Shown here: positions 33,327 through 40,895 of the stretch, piece by piece
Numbering within the stretch: the stretch's first letter is position 1
How the letters are laid out: every line of letters starts with the position of its first letter
NCBI GenBank assembly: GCA_026014805.1
Contig: JAOZHR010000010.1
Span: 82,322 to 146,321, forward strand
Direction: 5' to 3'
Length of the DNA stretch: 64,000 nt
Source: Candidatus Bathyarchaeota archaeon
GTDB taxonomy: Archaea > Thermoproteota > Bathyarchaeia > Bathyarchaeales > SOJC01
Program-made: the position numbers and the translations under genes
The notes under the pieces: model-generated
The model's input: only the letters and a program-made list of their open reading frames with translations
Told to the model about the DNA's origin: nothing
The model's database searches: none

Positions 33327-35595
33327 GCGTGTGGAAGGTTGGATATTTGACCTCTATCCTTCAGCGTTTGGACAGATGAGCGTTTGGGTTATCGCTGAGA
33401 ATGGTGAAAGAATACGATTGATAGATGAGTTCCAACCTAAAATTTACATTTCTGGCGTAGAAGAAGATATAGAGAGACTGCTAACTCGATTCTTCGCAAA
33501 CAGATCTATAGCATCATGCAGTTTCATTTTCAAGTATGCCAGTCCAACTGACACTGAAAAGTCGAAGGTTTTAGAGGTTGAATTGAAAGATTGTAGAAGG
33601 ATTCCATTCTTTGTACGTAGAGTTCTAGAAACTGGTAGATACTTGCGCTACCATGTGCACAACTGTGATTTGCGAAGCGCTCAAGCCTATCTTTATGAAC
33701 GTGATATCTTTCCGCTGGCCTTTGTTGATATTGAAGTTGAAAAGCATCGGTTGAGATACCATCTTCTAGACTCTGTGAAAAGTGTTGATTACCAGATACC
33801 GCCGTTACGGACCATGAGAATTCACGTAGACATTGATAAGAAAAGAAAGATAGCAAGCTTTGACGATCCATTAAAGAATATAGAAGTTTTACAAGACGAC
33901 GAGAAAACAATTGTTGACGCTGGTGGCGAGAAAGGGAAGCTGTTGCGGTTTGTTGAAGTGGTTAAGGAACTTGATCCAGATATACTCTTGACAAGGGGTG
34001 GTGACTCGTATGTGTTTCCTTACCTTGCAAGGAGAGCGTTGGTTAATGGTGTCTTAGACAGATTAGTTCTAAGTAGAGAGAATATCCCTCTTGTTGCCAA
34101 GCGAAGACGTGGAACAACTTTCTTCTCCTATGGCACAACGTACTATCGGGCTCCGATGAGGAGGCTTTATGGCAGAGTTCACGTTGACGAAAACAGCACT
34201 TTCATCCTCACTGAGTGTGGAATTGAAGGACTTGTTGAGATTGCTAGAACTTGCAGAGTGCCTTTGCATAGAGCTTCCCGCTCTTCAATAGGCTCAAGCA
34301 TGTCATCTCTTCAGTTCTACCAAGCCATAAAAGACGACGTTTTGATTCCTCGCAACAAGCGTATCCCAGAAGCCTTCAAATCAGCTTATGAACTTCTAGT
34401 TGGAGATCGTGGAGGCTTTGTCTACGAACCCAGAATGGGTATTCATGACTGGGTTGGTGAAGTAGATTTCTCGTCGATGTATCCTTCTCTGATGGCTAGA
34501 AATAACATATCGGCTGAGACTGTTCTCTGTAAATGTTGCCCGGACTCTGCGTTGCGTATTCCAGAGCTGGGTTACCATATTTGTGAGAAGCGTGTTGGAA
34601 TTGTGCCTAAGGTCTTAAGGTTGGCAATTGGGAAAAGGCTGCGCTACAAGAGGTTGAAAAAAGAAGCCGACAGCCAGAGGCTTAAGGAAGTTTATGAAAG
34701 AAGACAAAGTGCCCTGAAGTGGATTCTAGTGACATGTTTTGGCTATCTTGGATATAAGAATGCTAAGTTTGGCACGGTTGATGGACATATTGGTGTCTGT
34801 GCTTTCGGTAGACAAGCTTTTCTAAGGACAGCTCGTATTGCTGAGAGAAGAGGGTTCAGCGTAATCCATGGTATTGTTGATTCATTGTGGCTTAAGAAGA
34901 AAGATGCTACAGCAGAGGAATACTTCAGCTTATGTACTGAGGTAAGTGAAGTAGTTGGAGTGCCTTTGAGTTTTGAAGGTCGTTACAAGTGGATAGTCTT
35001 TCTTCCCTCTCGGATGCATCCTAATGTGGCTGTGTTGAATCGCTACTATGGAGTCAAAGAAGATGGCAGAATCAAGGTTAGAGGTATAGATGCTCGAAGA
35101 AGAGATACGCCGAAATTTGTGCATGATGCCCAAATGGAAATGATTAAAGTGCTGGCTACTGCTAGTGACTCTAAAGCTTTCATCGAGAAAATACCTGAAG
35201 CTCTGAAGGTGATTAGGAAAAATAGAAGAAGACTGATAGATGGAGAAGTTCCAATCTGGGACTTGGTCATCACTAAACGTCTTTCTAAAAATCTGGAAGA
35301 TTATACGCAGAAAGTCAGTCAAGTAATTGCAGCTGAACAACTTCTGAAGGAAGGCGTCGAGGTTTCTGCTGGAAAGAGTGTAAAATTTCTCTTCACAAGT
35401 GCGAAAAGCAAACGTTATGAACGAAGAGTTAGAGCAGAAGAATTGATTGAAGAAAACACGAATTCAGATGTTAAAAAGTACCTTCTCCTCTTGTATTCCG
35501 CTGCTTCAAACATTCTAAGCCCATTTGGCTACTCAGCAAAGGATATCTACGACTCAGTGAGAGGCTATCAATGCACAAAGCTTACCTCATATTAA
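33295..35595 (+). CDS. Divergent B-family DNA polymerase (PolB2-like)
   Basis: 766 residues. Palm motif A is DFSSMYPS with D391, motif B is KWILVTCFGYLGYKNAKFG, and motif C is HGIVDS with D529: the usual first aspartate of Y-x-D-T-D-S is replaced by isoleucine while the metal-binding one remains. The 3'-5' exonuclease motifs are eroded (DID for D-x-E, and RGGDSYVF where N-x-x-FD is usual), so proofreading is probably lost. This suits an error-tolerant or repair polymerase rather than the main replicase. It is last in a tight operon with a RecA-fold protein and a 91-residue protein. Confidence 0.85.
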   Translation: MRSESNVANPKRVEGWIFDLYPSAFGQMSVWVIAENGERIRLIDEFQPKIYISGVEEDIERLLTRFFANRSIASCSFIFKYASPTDTEKSKVLEVELKDCRRIPFFVRRVLETGRYLRYHVHNCDLRSAQAYLYERDIFPLAFVDIEVEKHRLRYHLLDSVKSVDYQIPPLRTMRIHVDIDKKRKIASFDDPLKNIEVLQDDEKTIVDAGGEKGKLLRFVEVVKELDPDILLTRGGDSYVFPYLARRALVNGVLDRLVLSRENIPLVAKRRRGTTFFSYGTTYYRAPMRRLYGRVHVDENSTFILTECGIEGLVEIARTCRVPLHRASRSSIGSSMSSLQFYQAIKDDVLIPRNKRIPEAFKSAYELLVGDRGGFVYEPRMGIHDWVGEVDFSSMYPSLMARNNISAETVLCKCCPDSALRIPELGYHICEKRVGIVPKVLRLAIGKRLRYKRLKKEADSQRLKEVYERRQSALKWILVTCFGYLGYKNAKFGTVDGHIGVCAFGRQAFLRTARIAERRGFSVIHGIVDSLWLKKKDATAEEYFSLCTEVSEVVGVPLSFEGRYKWIVFLPSRMHPNVAVLNRYYGVKEDGRIKVRGIDARRRDTPKFVHDAQMEMIKVLATASDSKAFIEKIPEALKVIRKNRRRLIDGEVPIWDLVITKRLSKNLEDYTQKVSQVIAAEQLLKEGVEVSAGKSVKFLFTSAKSKRYERRVRAEELIEENTNSDVKKYLLLLYSAASNILSPFGYSAKDIYDSVRGYQCTKLTSY

Positions 35596-35706
35596 TCCAA
35601 GCTCCACAAGCAAGGAGATGTCTCCCGCATCTTCCCTATTTTTCTTATGAACCTAAACAACAATGTTTTTGAAGAAACAAAGAGCAAGCTATCGGTGTGG
35701 AACACC

Positions 35707-35877
35707 ATGCCATTGAGGATTAGAAGTTATCGGAGTGATGACGAAGAAGATTGGCTGAAGTGTCATGTTAATGCTTACATTGGCTCCAATGAACGGCGGT
35801 TTTTGAAAGAAAAAACTCGATATACAAGGCCGACCATCGAGTTAGTTGTTGTTGACGATCAAAGAATCGTGGTGTAG
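35707..35877 (+). pseudogene. N-terminal stub of a GNAT acetyltransferase
   Basis: About 56 residues from the ATG at 35707 (MPLRIRSYRSDDEEDWLKCH) resemble the first strand and helix of GNAT acetyltransferases, ending at ELVVVDDQRIVV where a full enzyme needs about 90 further residues. The stop at 35875 is followed by unrelated sequence. I read it as a cut gene; a longer frame opens at 35647. Confidence 0.45.
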
Positions 35878-35925
35878 CTAATCAGCTAAGAAACCCAAGA
35901 TTAAAGGGAGGAAGACCTAAAAAGT

Positions 35926-36414
35926 TTGAGGCCGATTAAAATGGTAAAGTCTGCAAGTATAAGAGAACAGAGAATTAAACGAGCAGCAATGATAGAACTG
36001 AGGAAATATTTTGAGAATACTAGACACGGTGTACATTACATTAAGAAAGTTACCAATAAGAAGGATGTTGGTAAGAACGTGCAGAGTAAGATGGTAGGTA
36101 TAATCAGTGGACTTAGACATGAATATCTAATAAAAGGGACTAACTACAGAATAGACCTATATGATCCATTTGAAAATATAGCCTATGAAATAGCATTAGG
36201 AGATGGAACTGAGATTTTTAAAGACTGCATTAAAGCAATGCTGGCTAAAGTAGAGAAACTAGTAATATTCTGTAGAGACTACCCACATGCTAGTATGTCT
36301 GGTTATGGATACATGAAGAAGCAATGGAGAGCTATGAAAGATAAGCTACCGTTACATGTTGAACTAGTAAACTTTATGGAGAAGCCTCCCCTTAAGGAGA
36401 TTAAAAACGGCTAA
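35926..36414 (+). CDS. Possible PD-(D/E)XK-like protein of unknown role
   Basis: 162 residues. The part YRIDLYDPFENIAYEIALGD followed by IFKDCIKAML and KLVIFCRDYP has the strand-strand-helix-strand order of restriction-type nucleases, with D and E in place, but the lysine of E-x-K is absent. Start is TTG at 35926 with GGGAGG 14 bases before it, or ATG at 35941. It lies among gene debris, so it may be a survivor of a lost restriction or defence cluster. Confidence 0.5.
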   Translation: MRPIKMVKSASIREQRIKRAAMIELRKYFENTRHGVHYIKKVTNKKDVGKNVQSKMVGIISGLRHEYLIKGTNYRIDLYDPFENIAYEIALGDGTEIFKDCIKAMLAKVEKLVIFCRDYPHASMSGYGYMKKQWRAMKDKLPLHVELVNFMEKPPLKEIKNG

Positions 36415-36443
36415 GTCCAGCATCCTTTATACTCAAACGTTCT

Positions 36444-36710
36444 TTGATTAACCGGCTCCTCATGAAGTTCGCAATAGCCAACTACGAAGCTAACGACAGC
36501 TACAAACGAAACCTATGTTTAGCCTACAACCACTACGTCAAATTTCATGGTTTAAGCTGGGAAGTTCCAAGATACAAGCCTTCAGAGAAGTTGCCTAAGA
36601 TTCCAACCGAAGAAAAAGTCAACATGCTGATAAGTGTGTCACCATTCAAGCTTGCTGTTAGACTCTGCCTTTCGAAGGAATCGAAAAGGGTGTTTGGGAA
36701 TACCATATAG
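36444..36710 (+). pseudogene. Truncated integrase, N-terminal part
   Basis: The residues YKRNLCLAYNHYVKF, SWEVPRYKPSEK and KIPTEEKVNMLI match the intact integrase at 27177 (YKKNLCLAYNKYCKY, QWQMPKYRPEPK, KIPTKAKIEMLI). Similarity stops exactly after LSKE, before the first catalytic arginine, where a fragment of another gene begins. It is therefore a dead integrase cut by a rearrangement. Confidence 0.75.
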
Positions 36711-36901
36711 GTGGATATCAAGTTTTGTTCAAATGGCTAAGCTACAGAAGAAGAAGGAAATTGACACTTGAGGATATAAAGCATTACTGTAAGGTTGTAA
36801 CTGCGATTAAGAGAACAATTGAAATTCAAGATGAAATAGATGAGCTATATCCTCATGTTGAAAAAAGAAAGGAGTTAAGGGATAATTGCGGGTTGCCCTA
36901 G
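36686..36901 (+). pseudogene. C-terminal fragment of a type ISP restriction-modification enzyme
   Basis: In the frame one base off from the integrase stub, 71 codons read VWEYHIGGYQVLFKWL, then KLTLEDIKHYCKVV and TIEIQDEIDELY, the pattern that closes type ISP (LlaBIII-like) restriction-modification proteins. No start and no catalytic domains are present. The stop (36899-36901) falls inside the structured repeat copy 2. Confidence 0.65.
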
Positions 36902-36998
36902 CCTGGTAGGAGTTCTACAGTCACAAAAACTCTGAAGCTGATTTAGAACTGAGGAAACCAGCCTCTTGAGGTTGGGAACGAACAGTACACCAGCCCGC
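36888..36998 (+). repeat. Structured repeat, copy 2
   Basis: Same order of elements as 27038-27136. Here the ends also pair: GCGGGTT (36888-36894) with AGCCCGC (36992-36998), seven pairs including one G-T. Inside are an AGCCTGGTA stretch like a tRNA D-loop, a GTTCT...AGAAC stem around a 28-base loop, and the conserved hairpin. There is no normal T-arm, so it is not a standard tRNA. It could be a structured RNA, a tRNA-derived attachment site or an element end. Confidence 0.5.
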
Positions 36999-37519
36999 TA
37001 ACCCATAAACTGTTTTTGCAGCTCAACAACCTCACCACTATCACGAGCCTGCACATAAACCTCTAACAACTCCTCATTAAGACTGAGAAACGTGTGCCCC
37101 CACTTGAAAACCGAAAGCAGCTTCTCCCCCTCCCCCTTAAAGCCTGCAATAATAAGCGCCGCCGCCAACGCCTCAACAGTACTAAGCTTAGTCGGTTTCC
37201 CATAATTAATTGGATTTGCAGCAATCAAATATGGCAGACAACGCGACGCCCCTCTCAAATTAAGAAACCGTTTCACGTCATCAGCATGTTTCCAACTAAA
37301 ATCCAAACCCACAAGACCCCTCTTCTCAATTCGTTCACGATCACTGGGCGAAAACGCCCTCTCGGCAAACGGGTTCAGAATCACCGCACCTCTAGGCAAC
37401 TCTCGTGTCTGATGGACAACCCAAACAAGATTATGACGTTTCAGCTTGAGCGCTGAACATTTTCGCGGATCACACTGCCTAGCGTGGTAAACAACGATTT
37501 GGACGTTTTTAGGGTGCAC
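36998..37519 (-). CDS. tsr3: Tsr3-type rRNA aminocarboxypropyltransferase
   Basis: 173 residues. The sequence follows the Tsr3 family: DPRKCSALKLKRHNL, GAVILNPFAERAFSPSDR, GLVGLDFSWKHADD and CLPYLIAANPINYGKP. Tsr3 moves an aminocarboxypropyl group from SAM to a modified uridine of small-subunit rRNA; archaea have the same enzyme. Start is GTG at 37519, overlapping the end of the upstream gene by 11 bases. Length is normal. Confidence 0.88.
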   Translation of the reverse strand: MHPKNVQIVVYHARQCDPRKCSALKLKRHNLVWVVHQTRELPRGAVILNPFAERAFSPSDRERIEKRGLVGLDFSWKHADDVKRFLNLRGASRCLPYLIAANPINYGKPTKLSTVEALAAALIIAGFKGEGEKLLSVFKWGHTFLSLNEELLEVYVQARDSGEVVELQKQFMG

Positions 37520-39047
37520 TCTTTCGCACCTTCAAATGCGACATCGGGTCATCTATAACCTTTGGAATCCAATCCAGCAAGTCCGTAGCCACCATATGAC
37601 AGCCCTTTACGCTTTTTACAAAGTCGCCAGCAGCACCATTAATGAAAGCACCAGCCACCGCAGCCTCAAACGGGTCAACCTGCTGGGCCAAAAACGCACC
37701 AACGACTCCAGAAAGCACGTCACCCGTCCCACCTACAGTCATACCCGGATTGCCTGAAAAGTTCAACTTCACCTTTCTGCCATCAGAAATTACATCAGTG
37801 TACCCCTTCAACAAAACCACCGCATTAAGCTTCGCAGCTGTTTTCCTCACCTTTTCCATTTTTTCTTCAAGGCTGGACGGCAATTCCTTGCCAGTTAAGA
37901 TGGAGTATTCTTCAGCGTGAGGCGTCAAAACCAATGGACCCCGCAGTGGACGCTTGAATTCTGCAAAAGCTTTCAATCCGTCAGCGTCTAGCAGCAATGG
38001 CGTTTTTGTCTCTTCTGCAGCGGCCACAATCTCTTCAACAGCCCTCTTAGTGTCTGTATGAAGCTCAAGACCCGGACCTATAACCGCTGCAGTTGCCCTT
38101 CCCAGATACTGCTTAATTTGCGAAACATTATCTGAGCCAAGGTGGACGCCTTCAAGTTTGATTGTGATCAGATTTGGCGTCATTGAAGAAATTGCGTAGG
38201 CTGTCTTTTCAGGAGCAACAACATAAGCCAAATCCACACCGGTGCGGAGGGCCGCGAGAGCAACAAGAGCAGGGGCACCCGAATAGGATTCGCTTCCGCC
38301 CACAACCAACAGCTTGCCAAAATCTCCTTTATGCGACTCAGCGGAGCGCGGTTTGACAACTAGGGCAACATCGCCAGGTCCTGCGAAGTTTTCGCAAATT
38401 TCGGGCAGTCCAATATTTTTTACCAGCAATTCGCCTACATACTCCTTTGCTTTGAGCAAGCCTAGCTTCGCTTTATGAAACGTGACTGTCAAATCGGCTT
38501 TAACAACCTCACCTAACACTTCGCCAGAGTCTGAATCCAGACCAGTTGGAGTATCAACAGCCAAGCAAAAAGCTTGCATTCCATTTATCGCCCTAATCAG
38601 CTGCAAAACTGGTTGTCGCGGGGCTCCTTTCAATCCGATACCTAATAACGCGTCAACAACAACGTCTGCTTTAACGTCTGGAACTTGGGAGGAATCGGTG
38701 ACTACATGCACTCTTACAGAGTTCTTCAAAGATTGTAAGGTCGACCAGTTCTTCACCGCCGCTTCATGCCTAATATCGACGGTCTTACCTGCAACTATGA
38801 CTTCCACCTGATACGCTCGAGAAAGGAGGTGGCGAGCCGCTACAAATCCGTCACCGCCATTTCCACCTAAGCCGCAGAAGATTGCGACACGTGTCTTTTT
38901 AGGCTGGAATCGAGCGGAGATTTCAGAGGCAACGCTGCAACCAGCGTTTTCCATGAGTTGTAGACGGGAGACGCCATAATATTCGGCGTTTGTTTCGAGG
39001 GCACGCATCTCGCGGCTCGTTATGATGTTAGCTTGCATGGTTTCCAC
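37509..39047 (-). CDS. nnr: Bifunctional NAD(P)HX epimerase/dehydratase
   Basis: 512 residues. N-terminal half: epimerase domain (ENAGCSVASEI, GLGGNGGDGFVAARHL, DALLGIGLKG). C-terminal half: ribokinase-like dehydratase (GDFGKLLVVGGSESYSGAP, LTPHAEEYSIL, GNPGMTVGGTGDVLSGV). The enzyme repairs hydrated NADH and NADPH. It overlaps tsr3 by 11 bases, and both are minus strand, so they form an operon. Length and both active-site loops look intact. Confidence 0.92.
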   Translation of the reverse strand: METMQANIITSREMRALETNAEYYGVSRLQLMENAGCSVASEISARFQPKKTRVAIFCGLGGNGGDGFVAARHLLSRAYQVEVIVAGKTVDIRHEAAVKNWSTLQSLKNSVRVHVVTDSSQVPDVKADVVVDALLGIGLKGAPRQPVLQLIRAINGMQAFCLAVDTPTGLDSDSGEVLGEVVKADLTVTFHKAKLGLLKAKEYVGELLVKNIGLPEICENFAGPGDVALVVKPRSAESHKGDFGKLLVVGGSESYSGAPALVALAALRTGVDLAYVVAPEKTAYAISSMTPNLITIKLEGVHLGSDNVSQIKQYLGRATAAVIGPGLELHTDTKRAVEEIVAAAEETKTPLLLDADGLKAFAEFKRPLRGPLVLTPHAEEYSILTGKELPSSLEEKMEKVRKTAAKLNAVVLLKGYTDVISDGRKVKLNFSGNPGMTVGGTGDVLSGVVGAFLAQQVDPFEAAVAGAFINGAAGDFVKSVKGCHMVATDLLDWIPKVIDDPMSHLKVRKSAP

Positions 39048-39084
39048 AGCGAATTAATATGAAAACGTCTCCTTAAATAAGTGG

Positions 39085-39861
39085 TTAATGAGGACACGCT
39101 TGTTCGTTTGTGTTTGTTGAATAGCGTCCTAGGCTAAGTAGTATTGCTCCTAAGGATATGAACGCTGCAATGTAGGCAAGCTTGTGCGACATTGCTAAGA
39201 TAGTGCTGTAGATGGAGTCGCCTAACCAAAAAGTGACAAATGCGAGAAGAAAACATGCTGCTCAAGCCCCATAAAGAAAGTTTATTCTTTCTTTGCTATC
39301 ACGTTGGCAAACTTGATTTATGTCGTTTGTTTCTTGGGTTATTGCAGTGTCACTTACTTCTTGTTCTGCTGAAATAGCCTCTTCACATATAACAGCCTCT
39401 GTTTCCTCAGGTTCTTCTTCTTTCTTGCCCTTCCTTCTTGAATGTATGTCAAGGTAAAGCATGGAAAGATAAGGTGCAGATAAGTAAGTTCCAGCAACTA
39501 GAGGGTTTTGGAACCATACGGACATAGTTCGTATTTGAGCTATTGGCGCTGTCCCAATCATAAGTGCTAATATGTCTTCAACCGATACAGCTACAAACGT
39601 TATAGTTAAGCATAGAAAGAACTGAAGCAAAACGCTTCTCGCCTTTCCAAGAATCATTGAAGGTATTACTGACGACAGGACGAAAATCCACGCGAAGGTA
39701 TGTATAAAAACAACCATGTCGATGCGGAGGATTAGAAATTCAGCTGTTGAAGGCAACAAGTTGTTTAGAAAGTAAATGATGGAATAGACTGCGGTTTGAG
39801 TAAATAGCTGGTAGCTGATAATCAAGCTCCATGCAACGGAAATATACAGTGGAGCCGTCAA
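39085..39861 (-). CDS. Membrane protein interrupted by an in-frame TGA
   Basis: From the start at 39861 the frame encodes 199 residues with about four membrane helices and an acidic linker (KKEEEPEETEA), then meets TGA at 39262-39264. The same frame then continues for 58 sense codons that encode two more hydrophobic helices (CFLLAFVTFWLG and LAYIAAFISLGAILLS) before TAA at 39085-39087. The tail looks truly coding, so the TGA is either a recent nonsense mutation, a sequencing error or a readthrough site. No family recognised. Confidence 0.5.
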
Positions 39862-39979
39862 CGCTGCCTTTCCCAGTTTGTATACCCCACAGCATTATTG
39901 GATGCGCAGATGCAACAAAAGTCTTATGAAATGTGAATCAATAGCTGAAATAGGCGAAGTTCTGCGTCAGAATATGAAT

Positions 39980-40101
39980 GTGCTTAGTTTAACTTGTGGA
40001 CCGGGCGGGACTAGCACCCAAAAGGGTTCAAGTCTCAACTTTTTGTGCAAATCGCTTGGCATGCTCACATGGCATAGGTTCAAATCTCGGCCGGAGCACC
40101 A
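39980..40101 (+). other. tRNA-like sequence, perhaps decayed or intron-bearing
   Basis: It begins GTGCT-TA-GTTT like a tRNA 5' end with D-stem, has a GGACT...AGTCT stem, two B-box-like motifs (GGGTTCAAGTCTC near 40024 and AGGTTCAAATCTC near 40077) and ends AGCAC-CA. GTGCT pairs with AGCAC, but the second T-stem has two mismatches and the spacing (122 bases) is too long for a plain tRNA. The flanks 39862-39979 and 40102-40166 hold no gene. Confidence 0.3.
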
Positions 40102-40166
40102 ATTTAGTTAAAAACTAAAAAGTAATAGGTAACTAGCAAATATGATTCTGAGAAAGGGTGAGAATT

Positions 40167-40826
40167 ATGGAAAGATGGTTTGCAAGAAGGCGAAAATCTA
40201 GGGTTCTTGAACTTGCAGATAGACAGATGATTCTGGCAACAGACACGGTTGTGGATTTGCAGAAAGCCGTGGCGGCGGCTGCGAAAAACAGCAAAAAAGA
40301 AGCTGAAACCCATATTAGACATTTGTCTAAAATTGAACACGAAATCGACGAATTGCGAAGGACAATTTTTGAAGAACTAACGAAAAACACGATGTCTCCT
40401 CAAGACCGCGAAGACATAATGCACCTCGTTAAAAGATTGGACGAGATGGCGGACCACGTTAAAGATGCGGCGAGAAGCCTCGATATGATACTTAAAACTA
40501 AGATTCCAGAGATTTTCTGGAAACCCCTTGTTTGCATAGCAACCAAACTAGTTGAATGTGCAAAGATCTTGCGCCGAGCAATTGAAGCGCTTGGAACAAA
40601 CCCACCTGAAGCAAAAAGACTTGCAATAACGATTGACAAAATAGAGGGCGAAATCGACGAAAAATACCAAGAGATAAAAGACCTTCTTCTTCAACATTCA
40701 GACGAGATGACCGCGGCAACAGTGCTTTTCCTTCGAGACTTGGCAGAAGAAATGGAGCATGTAGCAGATTCATGTGATGACACTGCAGACTACGTGAGAA
40801 TCCTTGCGTCTATAAGAGAATTCTAA
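40167..40826 (+). CDS. DUF47 (PhoU-related) protein
   Basis: About 219 residues, all helical, with the DUF47/TIGR00153 pattern: SKIEHEIDELRRTIFEEL, LVKRLDEMADHVKDAARSL and FLRDLAEEMEHVADSCDD. Such proteins usually regulate a neighbouring transporter. ATG at 40167 is preferred over GTG at 40158 because AAGGGTGA sits just before it. Seventy bases later a transporter permease begins, so the two are probably co-regulated, though the transporter is of the iron/thiamine type rather than Pit. Confidence 0.85.
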   Translation: MERWFARRRKSRVLELADRQMILATDTVVDLQKAVAAAAKNSKKEAETHIRHLSKIEHEIDELRRTIFEELTKNTMSPQDREDIMHLVKRLDEMADHVKDAARSLDMILKTKIPEIFWKPLVCIATKLVECAKILRRAIEALGTNPPEAKRLAITIDKIEGEIDEKYQEIKDLLLQHSDEMTAATVLFLRDLAEEMEHVADSCDDTADYVRILASIREF

Positions 40827-40895
40827 TCGCTGCCTCCTGTTTGAAAACCTCGATATACGCCTTGAATGAACAGAAAGTGAGAGAGAAAAGTAGAA

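Noticed and set aside
36888..36998. Functional intron-containing tRNA
   Set aside because: Acceptor, D-like and anticodon-like stems are present, but there is no T-arm with TTCAAAT, and copy 1 at 27038 does not keep the acceptor pairing.
39262..39264. Selenocysteine codon in the membrane protein
   Set aside because: The residue would lie in an ordinary linker with no redox motif, and I see no clear insertion-element hairpin after it; a nonsense mutation or error is simpler.
39878..40111. 77-residue open frame
   Set aside because: TTG start, no ribosome site, and it lies over the tRNA-like sequence; probably a chance frame.
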